A DNA stretch of 64,000 nucleotides from Motacilla alba alba (taxonomy: Eukaryota > Chordata > Aves > Passeriformes > Motacillidae): the NCBI RefSeq assembly GCF_015832195.1, contig NC_052017.1, forward strand, positions 74,711,801-74,775,800. The letters are read 5' to 3'. The position numbers and the translations under genes were made by a program. Below the pieces are notes generated by a model. That model was given only the letters and a program-made list of their open reading frames with translations, was not told the DNA's origin and ran no database searches. Below are positions 15,317-29,205 of the stretch, piece by piece. How positions within the stretch are numbered: position 1 is the stretch's first letter; the number at the start of each line of letters is the position of its first letter.

Positions 15317-15600
15317 TATTTGGGTTGGAAGAGACCTTAAAAATCATGTTTCTACCCCCCTACCATGAGCAGAGACACCTTCTAGTAGACCAGGTTGCTC
15401 AAATCCCATTGATCACTTCCAGGGAGGGAACATCCGGATCTTCTTTTGGCAACCTGCCCCAGTGCTTCATCACCCTCACAGCAAAGAATTTCTTCCTAAT
15501 ATCTAATTTAAACCTATTTTAACCTATCCTCTTTCAGTTTTCTCCCTGTGCTATTGCTCCATGCACTTATATATTTGGTATTATATCAAGGCATATGTTG
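15317..15600 (-). mobile_element. CR1 LINE 3'-end fragment
   Basis: The plus strand reads as the reverse complement of an avian CR1 3' end. It begins with the hallmark GGGTTGGAAGAGACC, then a segment corresponding to 'accaggttgctcaa', then 'cttccagggaggga' and 'aagaatttcttcc'. This order is diagnostic of CR1 tails in bird genomes. It is 5'-truncated and degenerate, as most CR1 copies are. The short open frame across it (15325-15522) is a by-product of the repeat, not a gene. Confidence 0.9.
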
Positions 15601-15709
15601 AGATTCAGTTACTGAGAGATATCTCTGTCCAAATTAAGGAGTAAACAAGACCATATGCCAAAATCAGTAATACTGATTTTTTTTTTTTTTTTTAACAATG
15701 AATGTGAGG

Positions 15710-16650
15710 TAGAGAGATAGAACAAAAAAGAGAGAAGAGAAAGAGATCAAGTACAGGATAGTCAACACCTGTGGATCCAGTAGTGTCTTGATGGTCTCTC
15801 TTCACTCTGGACATCTCAGTGGTGGGGATCCTGAGGTTGTTCAAAACTTTTCACCATTTATACATTTTAGCTGATACAGAAATAGATGCTCATTGGCTAC
15901 ACAGTTCTCCTATTCTATTGGTTAAATTATACTTTTGCTTCTAGCTCTAACTAGTCCACATGCTCAGTCTTTCTCTTCTTTGGTGGGTGTTTGAGTTGGT
16001 GGATTGTGGTCTTCCCCTGCCAGAATTACCTTGTATACAATCAGAGCTGATTCAGCATAGTTTCTAGTTGTGCAGTTGGCTTTCCTTGTAGTACATAAAT
16101 TCTGTGCTCTTTGTGGCCAATTTCAGTGATGTGTTCTTCTCCCTCAGTTTTGCTAAGCTCTCCCTAGGTCTGAGAAAACACCTGGACAACAGTACCACCT
16201 TTGTCTTATCCCAAATTCTCTCTGTTATAGCTTAACTTACACTCAAAGTTCTGGGTATCCATGCAGGCATATTTGGGGATGCTTTGGTGTTCTTTGGTCA
16301 CAGATGCCATCTGTCCAATAACTTGAAGTGGTCTTTGTTTAACCAGTGATATGTGTACAAGCAGGTACTTTACACAGTTTGCCATAGTGGGAATTCCTGC
16401 CCAGATGTGTTAACCAGGATGAGCTAACCAGACTTCACCTCTGTCAGCCCTGGGGTTCATTCTGTTCTTATCTCATAGTAAAGTCCTTCTGTGGCTTGAA
16501 GGGTGTTTGAGACAGGCACCTATGTTCTGTAACTCCTTAAAGTATAAGACACTGTTTTGACCTTAAGAGTGAGTCTGTTACACAACGCTTGTGACTCTTT
16601 CGTAATAAACCAATAACACATAAGTCCTTACAAAGAGTACACAGAGAAAT
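15710..16650. mobile_element. Likely old endogenous-retrovirus LTR, probably antisense
   Basis: The stretch starts with a GA-rich run (gagagaagagaaagagatc) and continues with text I recognise as a common avian LTR seen from the antisense side: 'ctcagtggtggggatcctga', a 'tcaccatttataca' segment, then 'tgctcattggctaca' and 'ggtgggtgtttgagt'. The ends are not defined by clear terminal TG..CA or a target duplication, so the limits are approximate. No internal retroviral coding region is attached, which fits a solo LTR. Confidence 0.55.
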
Positions 16651-19600
16651 TCAGCACTTTTCAGTTTTGTTTTTCATAAATTTTTAACACTTCCAGATAT
16701 AATATTATTATAAGTGACATTAAGAGTCTGTTGCTGTCTCTGGGACATGGCATATAGACTGGCTCTCCAGTTCTATATGCATCTGGAACTGCTTTGTTGT
16801 ACTCATATTCATGATACATCAGAAAAAGTGTTTTAAAGACTAATCTTGATTATTTGTCCAAATTTCTTCCTGGGACACTTTGAATGACTAACTTAGTACT
16901 TATCAGAAACATTCAAACTCCCTTGGCTTCTATTTTCTAGTGCAAAACTTGTTTATTATGGACAAGGGCTTCATTGTTATCTACTTTTAATGGAAGTCTA
17001 GAGGAACTTGAAGGAATTAAAGAAATAATAGGCAGAATTCTCTTCTGAGTTGTGTCAATATAAACATGTTTCAGAAGTCCTATGATAATTTAAGCATTGC
17101 AAATATTTCTAAAAAGTGTCACAGCATGTCACTGAAACCTAATTGTGTATAGTGTATTCCCACATCTGCAATTATCTCATCTCACTAGCATGAAACTTCA
17201 TTAATATAGAGTATCTCATGTTGTTATGTTCTTAACAGCAAGCAGTGAGGGAGAGATTGCAGACAAGACCCTGAAGCCTTGAAGTTTGGTTCATTCATGG
17301 CAGTTTGTCAATTTCTCACCTAAAGGTTTTGCTCTGTTCATAGTGTGAGGTTATGACTGTCAAGAGAATTTCTATAAAATGAAATTTTACTTTCTTCTAT
17401 GTGTCTCTGGAGCTGAAGAAAGATCAAGCCTGGCATATTTATAGCTCTACATAAGAATTTCTTTGGCCATCACTGTCAGCATATGTAAAACTTGCATGGA
17501 GCAGCATGAAAAGACTATTATAAAAAATAAAGTAGGCATACTGTAGACACAGCAACCAGCAAAACCCCTTAGTATACAGAACTACTCAGTGATTTTCATT
17601 ATGCCTCTCTTAAAAATTTTGAGTTTATGTTGAACCAAGATGTCCATCCTACTTACTACCATTCATTGCATGGCAAGTTGGATTTTTTTAATACTTTGGC
17701 AATCGAAAGAAGTTTTGAAATTTTATGCCCATCAGTGCTCAAGTGTAACTATAATTTCACAAGACTTACTTTTTGAATTGGTAAGAATTTTTGTGAACTG
17801 ATAAACATACATAATCTTTGGCCCACAGACTATATATTGCTTGCATAAACTAGTATTGCTTGTCCATATGTGCCAGAAATAATCTCATAATTTTTGCATT
17901 AAATGGTCAGTGATCGCATATTCAAAAACATTGTTCTCTAGCACTGCAGCATTACATGCATGATTTGTGCAATAGAACAGTATTCACTGGCTTCTTGTTT
18001 CTCCCACACAGAGTAATGTCAATCCTCCTAAAGCAGAGTTGTCTTATTTCATCTGTTAATCATAGCATTTGTCTTCTGAATTTCTGTATAATTTGATGAT
18101 GATTGAAATCATCATTACATTTTTCTTCCCCAAATTAGAGTGACATGCTATGGAAAACAACTGCAATGAATTTTCTCTAAAAATTTATCAAGGAGGGGTA
18201 GGTAACATAATGCTTGACTTATGTGACTGAAAGATATTTCCTTGTTTTTCAGCTGTCAATTTTCCATGAAATTGAATTAAGATATTTCTTACAACTAGCA
18301 AAATTGTAGTGATATTACACTGACTTTTATTGCCTAGAAGCAATGCATTAGATCTTTATCTGGTTAGAGCAGTGGCCACTTTATTGATCACATCAGTATT
18401 ATCCTTCTGTGAGAGCTGTGTAAAAATCACCATCTTACAGAAATAACATGTTAGCTATGAAAATTATTAGTATGCTGGCCACTGGCTGGCAGAGCCAGAC
18501 TATGCCCAAGTTAGTAAAGCTTCTTTTTTATTCAGGCTTGTTGTCCTTTGTACTGTCAGGAAGTTCAAATAAGATACTTTTCACCAGATTCTTCAGAAAC
18601 TCATTCTTCTGTAAATTTGAATTACCCTTTTGATCACATATAAGAGCATCTGACAGACATAATAGAGATGCAACTCACAGTGTCACTTTTGATTATTTAA
18701 AATTTAAATTGAGTTCTTCAAATATACTGTGAATAGTTGTGGATACCATTAGAAATTTCTCCTATGGCTTTAGAAGTTTCAATGTAGTGTACTCCTTTAT
18801 TATATATTTTTCAATTTAAGCTTCATAATTTTATTTTTAAATAACTCTTTCTATAATAGCATTTCTAAATAATCATTCAGGTGCATAAATAAAAACATTT
18901 TTAACTACTGCTATTCTCAGAATCTTGACTTTCAGGAATCTTACACTCCTGAAAGTGAACACTGCAAAAAGCCTAGAAAATTATTTTGAGAGGAATCAAA
19001 GGAGAATACTTAAATAGCTGTCATTTCTGGGCATAAATATTCACAAAAATAGTGGTTTATTTTTAAACTTAGAAACATAACAACAGGTTTGTCCTTAATA
19101 CTTCTTTAGAAATGCATACTTTAGAACTCACAGAATTACTAAGACAAAAACTGCTGATGAAACAAAAGGATTTATGTTTTGTACTTGAAGTAAAAACAAT
19201 ATAAACTGTAGCAGTTAATCAAATTCATTCCACAAACTGCATATCATACAGCCCAAGTATTATATTGCAAATGTAATTCTTCCAGCCAGTGCCCTAAAAA
19301 TATAATAATATTTGTATAAGCTTGTCCTCTTTCCAAAGTAAACTAAACAAGAAATTTTAGAAGTATAGAATGGATGATAATTATTCTTTTGCTAGATTAA
19401 GGTTGCTTAAAAGACAAACAAGCAAATAAAAAACCGTCTTACAATTTAAGTAGATAGGGCCGATGAAAAGAGAGATAGCAGAGTCACAGCAGATACTGCA
19501 GTTATTGTCTCACAATAGTTTTTATTTACTTTTATTTGAAGATGAAGATGTCATGGTCGGGAACACAGCACAAGAATAGGACAGTGAAGCAGCAGCATTA

Positions 19601-20560
19601 AAAATGTGAAGGAAGAGAATCTGTAAACAGCCACAGAATTGTAAGATTTTAGATCTATTTATTTTAATAAGTTCTTCCTATGTTTTATAAAAACATGTGT
19701 TTCCTGCTTCAGCAGAACTTTTATCTTATAACATGCATCTGGAGGTCTTATGGTTTCCCTCAATGACCTTTGGGTACTCAAATGGGGATAGTCAACAGTT
19801 TGGTACTTCTCCTAGCAACTCTCAGTATAGCAGTAAATTTAAGAATTTTGCTGATTCCTTTTCAATGCAGGTAGTTTTCTTTACCTATCTTTATCTGTAG
19901 ACTATTTCGTGGTACCCTGAGAGAAGCTTATAGGTCATACATTCTCATTCCTACTTTTGCCAATATTCATCGTTGTACAATCAATAATTTATCAGGTGCT
20001 TTCCTATAGCAACATAAAGTAAGTGACACAAAGCTAGCTCAAGAACATCTATGTTATTCGTGCCTCCCTCAGTCACTCGCTTTTATTGTGACATCTCAGC
20101 AGTGTCATTATTTATGCAGTTATCATGCTGCCATCATGGCCCTTTGGCCCAAAGCTATGCTATTAGTCACTGGTGCCCATTTACACAATCCATTTCACAA
20201 AGTGGATGCACTACATCCTGGGAGAAGTGCATTTCAGTGATGAGTACCAAGGTAGAATCTTAAAGGAAACAAAATCCTTTTGCTGTTTTTTTGTCAACAG
20301 TAGTTGTCAAACTTGTGCCTCAATTATTATTGATCTCATTCTGGTGCTTTTATAGCAGGTGTTACCTTGCTGCATGAATGGTCTGAAATGAGATCAAGTA
20401 AGAGTATTACCAGCATAGAAGAGCCATACCAACACTCCTTTCAGTAAAACTGTGAGTTGCTCTGGGAAAGGAAGGTACTCCCACACTGACTAAAGATTAT
20501 TCTAAGCATTATTTCTTTCACCTAAACAGATTTAGAAATGAGGGCCCCTATTTGGCTGAG
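16651..20560. other. AT-rich non-coding stretch, no gene seen
   Basis: Only short random frames of up to about 70 codons are present. I see no splice-bounded exon, repeat family or RNA gene that I can name. Confidence 0.6.
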
Positions 20561-20569
20561 CTTTCTCTT

Positions 20570-21020
20570 GGGCTGTATTAGCAAGTGTTCAGAGAGCCAA
20601 GAGAAGTAATTCTTCCCCTATGGCCTTTATAAGACTGTGTCTGGAGTACCACACCTACTTTTGAGCTCCTAAGTACAGGACGGTCTGTGACATAGTCATG
20701 GAAGGCAGAGGGGAGAGCTAATTTCTGTATAGAGGTGAGAGGATGCAGAAAAATCAAAATCTCCTCTAGGAGATTCACAGTAGTAGCACATGAGGCAACA
20801 AAACCAACTTGGAGTTAGGAAGGGTTGGTTAGATATTACGGAAAAAGGAATTGACCCTGACTGTGGCCCAGCACTGGCACAGGTTGCCCATACAAGCTGT
20901 TAAATCTTTGTCATGGACATATTCAAAACAGAACAATACAAGACCCAAAGCAACCTGATCTAAGTTGAGCTGTTTAGAGCAGGAGGCTGGTCTGGCGGTC
21001 CTTCTTGAGTACTTTACAGC
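20570..21020 (+). mobile_element. CR1 LINE fragment
   Basis: The plus strand follows the sense 3' part of avian CR1: a 'tgtgtctggagtacc'-like segment, then 'ggcccagcactggcacagg' followed by 'ttgcccatacaagctg', then an 'acatattcaaaac' segment, then 'caacctgatctaagt'. These are degenerate forms of the well-known CR1 ORF2 end and 3' UTR. It is 5'-truncated and no reading frame survives. Confidence 0.85.
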
Positions 21021-23884
21021 ATGTAAGACTTAGATATCAATGATTCCATTAAAAAAAAATAATAAAAAAAAACCAAACTACAGCCTAAAAGAATGCTTTT
21101 CAATATGAAAGTGATAAAGAGAACACGACAGACTTTTATATCCAAATTGTCTAATCTGTGTAAAAGATGCCAATATTTGGATCACAAGGGAAAACATAAA
21201 ACCATTAAATTATATAAAAGTATAACACCATAAATGTTTACCAAAATGCTCGATTATTATCAAAGTAGCTAAGGAAATAATATCACATATTTAGGACATC
21301 TTAAATGTGTTTATTGTAATTGTGCTTTTCATTGCAGTGCATTTACATTGTAATTGATCCTCTTGGCTTAAGGTGCTCTGTGGCTGCTCTGCTGGCATCA
21401 TATTTTATCTTATTTGTCAGCCACAACTTGTAATATGTTATGACATGACATAAAGCTGTGCAACATAAAAAAAGGGTGAAAGAAGGCAAGTAATCCACTC
21501 TGACATAATTTCTGTAGTGAAAAACAATAATTTATTCTAATTCAAGCCTCAGAAAAAAATACATATCAGTTGCAAATCATGACTTCTGTTAATGCAAATA
21601 TATTACCTCCTAAAAGAAAAATAAGTCTTCAGAGATACTATTTTTATTTTGTTATAAACATTTATTTCCTTGGGTTTTATTATATCAGGAGATTAGATGC
21701 CCTACATAAAGCATATTAAAAGTGCAGTTCCAAAACTCTTTTTTTTAACAGCATAATTTTAATTACTGTGCAAGTTTTTTTTCCATCACAACAGCTACTA
21801 TGATAGTAGAAGATAAAAGTATATGTTGAATCCTAAAACTAGCAGATCAAGTCACATTAATTTGAATGAAAATAAAGCCTGGAAAAATATTGGAATTGGG
21901 AATAGTTTCACTGAAGACAAAATATATCCTTTGAAGAAATTATTTCAGTATTTTTCCTCTTGTGATGTCCATGATTATATCATCTCCCATATGTTGATAA
22001 ATTTGTCATCACATGCACATTTTCAAATAGAATTGCAAGTAATGTTGGTTTTTTGCTTACTTCTTGGTAGACTATCCTCCATCTACTGCAGTTTTAAAGT
22101 TCATAGTTATGGTAGTTACAGGATTTTAATTTTTTTCTGCAAAGATTGCATATTTGTATCCCCATACATAGATTATATACCATTTCTAATAATTTTTTGA
22201 ATGCACATTATTTTAAGGACTTAATTGACAAAAACTTCAATGCCTTTTTAAGTGTTGTGCTGATAGATTTATAGTGTTTTCATAGAAACTAGCTCTTATG
22301 TTCAAAAGATAATCCTTCTGGTAATATAGGGATGACTGTCTCTGTAATACACATAATGTGGAATCCATTAGTGGTCTGCATACCCAGTTTCATATGTGTG
22401 AATTTCTGTCTTTAAATATAATTGCAGCAGTAGGCCAAAGGAGACCAAAATACTTGGATTAGCACACACAGTCTCAAACCACAATGAAAAAGAATATCAG
22501 CAGGAGGAAGAAATTGTCAATTTTCTTCTCTGGATGACTTCATAATGCATGCAACATAAAGTTACGTGTATGAATGTTTAAATTGCTCTTCTATTCACAA
22601 ATCAAGTATGGGCATAATAAAAGTTCGGTATCATTCCGTATAAGATTTTAAATTCAAAGCCTTTTCTTAAATTAAGACTGAAACTAGTTCCATCAAATAA
22701 CCCAGGTGATTGGCTAAGTACAGAATGTCTAAGAAGATCTAAGATTTGTCTTAGATGGGTTTAAAGAATGATAATTTATGTTAGAAATTTTTATAAGCTT
22801 GCAGTTCTTACTCTCTGTTAAACTTTCACATACACCTTTATAACCAATAGATGAGAAATTGAATCCTTTTATGGCGATCCAATCTTTACCAGCTGTATTT
22901 TCCATAATGAAATTGTGTACTTCGATTTAAATATTTGGGGCATTAAAACACAACAAGCCATTGAGTTGCCCTGATACATTTGTAGTGTCTACTGTATTTT
23001 TAATTTGACATGTCCCATACGAGATAGGTTCTAAGTAGCCTGGCATTACAAGCTTCTATATTTGTATTTTTGAAATTAATTATTTTTCATATGAAACAGG
23101 CTGGAAAATCTACCCTATATTTTTTTTTTCTACATTACTTTATTTTTCTATAATAAAAATGTTTGATTACCTTTCTATAGCAAAAATGCAGCTTAAAGGC
23201 AGGAAAGCTTTCCTCCATTTTTCATTTAACATTCTCTTTGTTCTCTTAGAAACTTTTAAGATATTAAAATAGAGGGAAGGACAAAATTATGTCTATTTTT
23301 TTATTCATGGAAAGTTTTATCTTCTAATTTACATCCTGAGTTTTCCAGCTGGAATTTCAGCATATAAACTTGAATTTAGTAAACTCTATTTCCTATAGTC
23401 TTGTGTCCCCTTTCCTGGAAGAGCTTGAGAGATCTGGCTCATTCCTGGTAAAGTTTGGGTAAATCTGGGGCCCATTGACTCAGCAGATATTCCATTCTCT
23501 AATTTAAAATGTCCTTCCAGGCAGACCAAAAAACTCCTTGGATAGCTTTTGAGGCAAGACATCCATGTTGTTCTGCTCTTCCACTACAGGACTCTCTAAT
23601 CATTTGCAGTGGCACGACTACAGTACAATTCCTCTTTTTTAAGATTTAGCCTTCAAAGAATCATCATTCTGGAATGATCTTATTAAGTAATTTGAAAAGG
23701 AAGACAATGGTGCTTGTAAAAATGCTAGTGGGGAAAACTACTTCCCTACATCCCTACAAAGAATGTCAGAGATGAGAGGAATTTGCAAGACTGATTCTAA
23801 AAGTTATGGTTATTATCATAAGGCAACATTTTCTACAGAAATAATAACAAAGGAAAAAAGCAGCAATGAAAATAAGGCAGATTC
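21021..23884. other. AT-rich non-coding stretch, no gene seen
   Basis: The longest open frame (21823-22200, 125 codons, plus) is rich in Ile, Phe, Ser and Tyr, as expected from AT-rich non-coding DNA. It has no recognisable motif or splice context, so I do not annotate it as a gene. Confidence 0.6.
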
Positions 23885-24310
23885 ACCTCAGCTGGCTGTC
23901 GTGTGCTCACTCAGCTGCTATCTCACTCCTCCTCCTCAATAGGATGGGGACACAAAAGATTTAAAAAACTCATGGATCAGGAAAAAAATGAATGAAAGTA
24001 AAGGAAGCAAGAAACAAAGCAGAACAAAATTATTTTTTCTCTTATTTTTCACCAACAGGCAGAGTCCAGCCACTTCCTAAAACCCAGGGACTGAGTATGT
24101 ATTTCAGTTACTTTGGAAGACAAATTTCTCTATAACAAATGCCCCCTCCAGGCCTTCCTCTTTCCTCTCAGCTTCTATTGATGCACATTACATCATATGG
24201 TATGGATTATCCCAGGAAAAGCACTGCTTTCTGCCCCTTTCCACCTGCCAATGCAGACAGCTCTAATGAAGGCTGCTATGGTGATCACTAACTCCATTCC
24301 AGACACGCTC
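23885..24310. mobile_element. Endogenous-retrovirus LTR fragment (ERVL-like)
   Basis: Segments match a frequent avian LTR as I know it: 'gtgtgctcactcagctgc', 'aggatggggaca', 'acatcatatggtatgga', and a final 'atcactaactccattcc'. The element is degenerate and its ends are approximate. There is no internal retroviral gene beside it. Confidence 0.6.
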
Positions 24311-27014
24311 AATATAGAACATTTGGATATTTGGTTATTCATTTTTTGTAGAGAAAATGAGAGTGAGTCTAATACACCAGGATGTCAGCTTATGTATCAA
24401 TCACTTTTACAAGTCCATTGCTCATGTAGGCAAATACAATCTTGCTTCATGTCTATCCACTGAGTGCTGATACCATGTAATTTTATAACCAGTTTTATTT
24501 CATCATGTTATTCTTCTTCTCTGTCCATCCATTTTCTGTTTCCCTTTCTTAATACTGTAAAATAGTACAAGCCTATCACTGTCACTCTGAGGTCGATTAG
24601 TTCATCTTCCACCCTTTCTGTCATCTCTAATTTATTATCACAAATGTTGGTGCAGACCACCAGTCATGAGGGAAGCTGGCAGCTTCCCTCATGCACCTCT
24701 TTTAAGCACAACCAGGTTTTTTTTTACTGCTTCCCATCATTGTGTCTAAAAAGTGAGAGCAGATTTAAATGTGTTTCTCTTCAAAAGTCTTCTTAAGTTT
24801 TTGTCTTGTGTTGCATATACTAAGTTGCTAATAGCCTAAATGTTCTGTGCTCTTCTCTACTACAATTCTTCCTGTAATTTCATTGTTTAAATTTCCTTTA
24901 AGACAATTTTCAGTGTTTGTGCAGCATGAAGTTCAATGGAGTGAGGGTCTCTGAACAGGACCATATGTTATCCTGATATTGTGCTGATAAATGAAAACCC
25001 ACGTGATTCACAACCAAAGCATGGTGATGAGTTGGGGTTTTTTTTCCTGTTTAACTAGCTGTGACTAATTATTAGGAGCTTTAGACAGTTTTTAAATTAA
25101 TGGATTTATAAATGGAATGAAAGGCAGCTTTTGCTATAATGATGAATGTTTACAGATTTGTAATAGACATTAATAAAAATATTATAGACAGTTATAAGTA
25201 CTTACTGGTTTTGTATTCAACTGAAATCAGAGGTAAGGAAAACTTTTAAAATAATAAATCATTCAGTGTACAATTTGTTCCTGATTGTTTTGGTAGAGTT
25301 TGGTTCTACTGCCACACTGGGTTGCTTATACATAGTATATTATTTCACAGTGTGGTGTATGAGCAAGTAAGGAAGAGAAGTTTGAAGTGATGGTTGTTTG
25401 GAATGTTTATTTTTGTTAGTAAAATATTGCAAATTGGCTTTTCTGTCAAGATTTTAAACCTGCTATTAACAGCTGTATTCTTTCCACTGCTCATATACTG
25501 AGGGAATTTAGTCAGTTTGCATATTTTATAAACTGAAGGAAAAATAAACAAAAGAAAAAAGAAAATAAAATCAGGAAGCAGTCCATGTTTCTAAAGGCAT
25601 TGCCATAGGGTTTGCAGCCTGAAGACAGTGTTAAAAAACAAACTAACAAGCCAAAACAGCTAACAAGCAAACAACAAACTTATACTGAGACATTTTAATC
25701 TCAGTATAACATAGCCATCATCAGCCTGAGGAATGCCGAGTGAGAGATTAAGTATGTTTACTAACTTGAGCTCTAATTAAAAAACTGTGTGACAAAAGAA
25801 ATTAAGGAAAACATTTCTTACAAAAAAATTCTCAAAATTAAATCCTAGCTGCTGACAGAACTTGGACTAAGAATAAAGCTGAGGAGTTATATTTTATTCA
25901 ATGTTGAAGACAGGCACATAGCAGTGTTCCAGTCTGTGGCAGATGCATAAAATCTATTCATTTAAAAGAAAATACATGTATAAATTTTGTTTTATACCCT
26001 GCTCACCTCCAGCAGACAGGTATTTGTTTTTTTGAAAACAAGTAATTTTTGAAGAAATACCTTTATGCACAGAAATGGTCGTATTTGTTGTTGAAGTAAA
26101 TGAAAAGGCAATTGAGGGCTTTCAAAAGATTATCAGCATTTTAATAAGTTGAAAACCTGTCTTTCAAAAATGCATTAGAATTATTAGTCTGATTTCTTAA
26201 AATCTGCCAACCTAAAAACATGCCAGGGAAATATTCAGAGGTGAGTTGTGAGGAAGATGAAGGGTGTAAGTTCTTAGAGAAAGAATTATGAATTTTGGGG
26301 CACAGACATCAACTTTGCCTGTGTCTATTTCTCCCTGCAAGGGTATGATTAGGTTATGTCTGCCCCAACTTTAGTTTGACATTTGCAAGAGCCATTCTAG
26401 CCTATTGCAAAAATTGTTACAAGGACAACAATGTCATGGTATCATATACTATTTCATGTGTAAGGGTGGTAAATTCTAATGGGAAAGTTGCCTGAAGTAC
26501 TTGCATCATTTTTTTAAATCTCATTTGAATGAGTATTTTAACTTTCCCTCCCTCAAATTCTACTTATTTACTTATTTTTCAAAGAGTGATAATTTATATG
26601 CATAAAACATCCTGTAATCTGTTTCAGGAATGTTCCAGTCTTTTTGAGTCTTTATTTCCTTTGGCTGCTTTCCCTTACTTTTTGAGAGTTTTTCTCTTTC
26701 TATATGTCACTGGTCTTTTCTAGTTTCAAGTAGGCGCACCAGTGGTGGTGTACTTTTTCCTTAATGTCCATTAGTTTCTATTTTCCTCAAATTCCATCAT
26801 TACAGTCTTTCTAATAGAGGCAATGTGAACAGGTTAACTTCATAATTTATATGAAAAGAATTTTCTATTAGTTCAAAAGCAACAAATTTACAATGTTTCT
26901 TTGTCTCTTGATGTTTATATGATACATTTGTGTTAATATTATTAAACATGTTTTAAATTACATACATAAAATTATACAGTCACAAAAAAAAAACCCCTCT
27001 AAAATTATTGAGTC
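24311..27014. other. AT-rich non-coding stretch, no gene seen
   Basis: No gene is supported. A 14-base inverted repeat at about 24667-24694 (a hairpin around 'gaagctggcagcttc') is the only local structure noticed. The rest is unremarkable AT-rich sequence. Confidence 0.55.
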
Positions 27015-27385
27015 CAAATGTTAAACTGGCTCTGCTGTGTTCACCACTGAACCATGCTCCCAAGTGCCACATCCACACCCCTTTTGGACACTTCCAGGGA
27101 TGGTGACTCAACTACTTCCCTGGGCAGCCTGTTCCAATGCCTGAAACCCTTCTCCATGAAGAAATTTTTCCTAATATCCAATCAAAACCTCCCTTGGTGC
27201 AACCTAAGGCCATTTACTCTTGTCCTGTCACTTGTTACTTGTGAGAAAAGACTGACCTCTCCCCTTGCTACAGCCTCATTTCAGATAGTTGTGGCAAGCA
27301 GTAAGGTCCCTCCTGAGCTTTATTTTTTCTCCAGACTGAACAATTCCAGCTCCCTCAGCTGCTCCTCCTAAGACCTGTACTTTAG
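27015..27385 (-). mobile_element. CR1 LINE 3'-region fragment
   Basis: The plus strand is the antisense of CR1: 'cacttccagggatggtgact', then 'gggcagcctgttccaatg', then 'ttcctaatatcca', 'cttgtcctgtca' and 'ctccagactgaacaa', in the order seen in bird CR1 copies. Both open frames across it (27054-27371 plus and 27276-27461 minus) are products of the repeat. Confidence 0.92.
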
Positions 27386-28144
27386 ACACCTCTGTGTGTT
27401 GGTGAAAACACATTACATTAAATGAAAAACTCATTGATATTGGTGCTCTTAGATGAGGCACAAATTAGAATGGTAATTTTACCTAAAATTTATTGAAGAT
27501 AAGCCTACATTTGGGTTCATTCCAGAGCAGAACTTAACTACTTAACAACTATTTTTGCTTCTCTTAGCTTAGAAAGACAATATTTAATACTTAAGACTTC
27601 ACCTAGAGAGATTACTCAAAGAATGGGTGAAAATACTATCTTTAACAAATAAGATTGTCAACTGTTCTATATTGATTTTAATGTGCCATTTTAACACTGT
27701 ATTAACACTTGTACATTGTTAAAATGTACATGTACATTTTAACATTTTAACATATTGTAACATTTTAAATGTTACAATATTGTTAAATTTTAGGCAAAGA
27801 TGAAGAGGAGAACCTATGCACCTTAGGTCTTACAGCAACACAATTTTAGACTAAGTTCATAAATTATTTTTTTTATTCAGTCATTTTCAAAGCACCTATT
27901 GTTCTTGGAAAAATTAATAGTGAAAAAAATTGGAATATATGACTCCAGTATTCCATATTCTGAAAAGAAATAGAAATGTGATCACAGGAAGAACAAGGAA
28001 TGTTTTTTTCAGAATTTCAGCTTGTCTTGAAGGAGATAGGAATAAAATTATTAATGACACAGCAAGTCAAAAACATTATTTATTTTGGAGACTGGAAAGA
28101 TCAGGATTGAATAGATTTTCGTAGTATTCTTTGTGTCTTCTCTT
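27386..28144. other. AT-rich non-coding spacer
   Basis: This spacer between a CR1 copy and a solo LTR contains the palindrome pair described separately. No gene is seen. Confidence 0.6.
27717..27780. repeat. Two adjacent AT-rich palindromes
   Basis: Positions 27717-27744 form a perfect 28-bp palindrome centred on TGTACATGTACA. Seven bases later, 27752-27780 form two 14-bp arms (ATATTGTAACATTT and its complement) around a single central T. Both share the word TAACATTTTAA or its complement, so they may derive from one another. Such DNA can extrude cruciforms; it may also come from a hairpin-forming DNA-transposon end, but no flanking target duplication is evident. Confidence 0.9.
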
Positions 28145-29205
28145 TGTGTTGGTTTTGCACAGCCTGGATTTTGGTAGCAGGGGCCACAGAAGTGGCTGCT
28201 GTGAAAAACTGCTGGGAGCTTCCACTATGTCTAGCAGAGCGAATCCCTGATGTCTCTGAAGATGGACATGCTGCTGGCCAAGGCTGGGCCAGTTAGAGAT
28301 GGTGGAAACACCTCTGTGATAACAAATTTAAGGGGAAAATCAAAACAAAGTTTGGGTGCAGTTTTAATTCCATCCAGAGAAGAGGAGGAGGTGAGAACAT
28401 GTTAGGGAAACCACATGGAGACACCAAGGTCAGTGGAGAAGGAAGGGAGGACGTACTCCAGGCACCAGAGCTGAGATTCCTCTGCAGGCCGTGGTGAGAC
28501 CATGGTGAAACAGCTGTGCCCCTGCAGCCCAGGGGGATCCATGGGGGATGCAGAGATCCACCCTCAGCCCATGGGGGAGCTGCCCATGCCAGAGCAGTGG
28601 ATGCCTGGAGGAGGCTGTGATCCGGTGGGAGACCCAGCGGAGAGAGGGACTCCTGCTTCCAGGCTGGAGCAGCCTGGCCTTGGAGGACTGCACATTGTGG
28701 AAGAAGAGAGACCAGTGTCACAGCAGTTTTGGGAGGAGTGTGCCGATGGGAGGCACTCACGTTGGCAGCAGGTGCAGTAGGGCTGCTGCTCATGAGATTG
28801 GAACCATGTGGGAGAAGAACTGTGTCAATGGGAGGGACACCACAGTCTCACAGGAGGACTCCTCTCCCTGGGCAGCAGAGGAAAACCTCAGGTGATGAAC
28901 TGACCAAAACCCCCACGCCCTGTCTCCCTGCCCTGTTGGTGGTAAGGAGGGAGGGGTTGGGAGTAAAAAGGTGTTAGAAGGGCTTATTTTATTCCTCATT
29001 ACCCTCCTCTGATTTTTTTAGCAATGACTTCACATTGTACCTTTAAGTTGAGCCCGTTTTGCCCTTTGAGTGTTTTCTCCTGGTCCTTATCTCAACTCAT
29101 GAACTCTTTGTTAAATTTTTCTCTCCTCTGCCCAGCTGTGGCAGGGGAGGGTGAGTGAGCAACTTCCATGGCTGCCTGGTGTTTGGCCAGTGTCAAACCA
29201 TGACA
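28145..29205 (+). mobile_element. Solo LTR of an avian endogenous retrovirus (ERVK-type)
   Basis: The element starts TGTGTTGGTTTTGCA and ends GTCAAACCATGACA, so it has the TG..CA ends of an LTR, about 1.06 kb long. Inside are segments typical of a common bird LTR: 'agcttccactatgtc', 'gctggccaaggctgggcc', and near the end 'tccttatctcaactcatga' followed by a pyrimidine-rich stretch. No primer binding site or gag/pol/env follows, which fits a solo LTR left by recombination. I see no clear target duplication. The overlapping open frames on both strands at 28290-28980 lie wholly inside the LTR and are not genes. Confidence 0.85.

Noticed and set aside
27054..27371. 105-codon plus-strand frame
   Set aside because: It is the antisense of a CR1 LINE tail.
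28293..28977. Overlapping frames of up to 166 codons on both strands
   Set aside because: They are wholly inside the solo LTR at 28145-29205.
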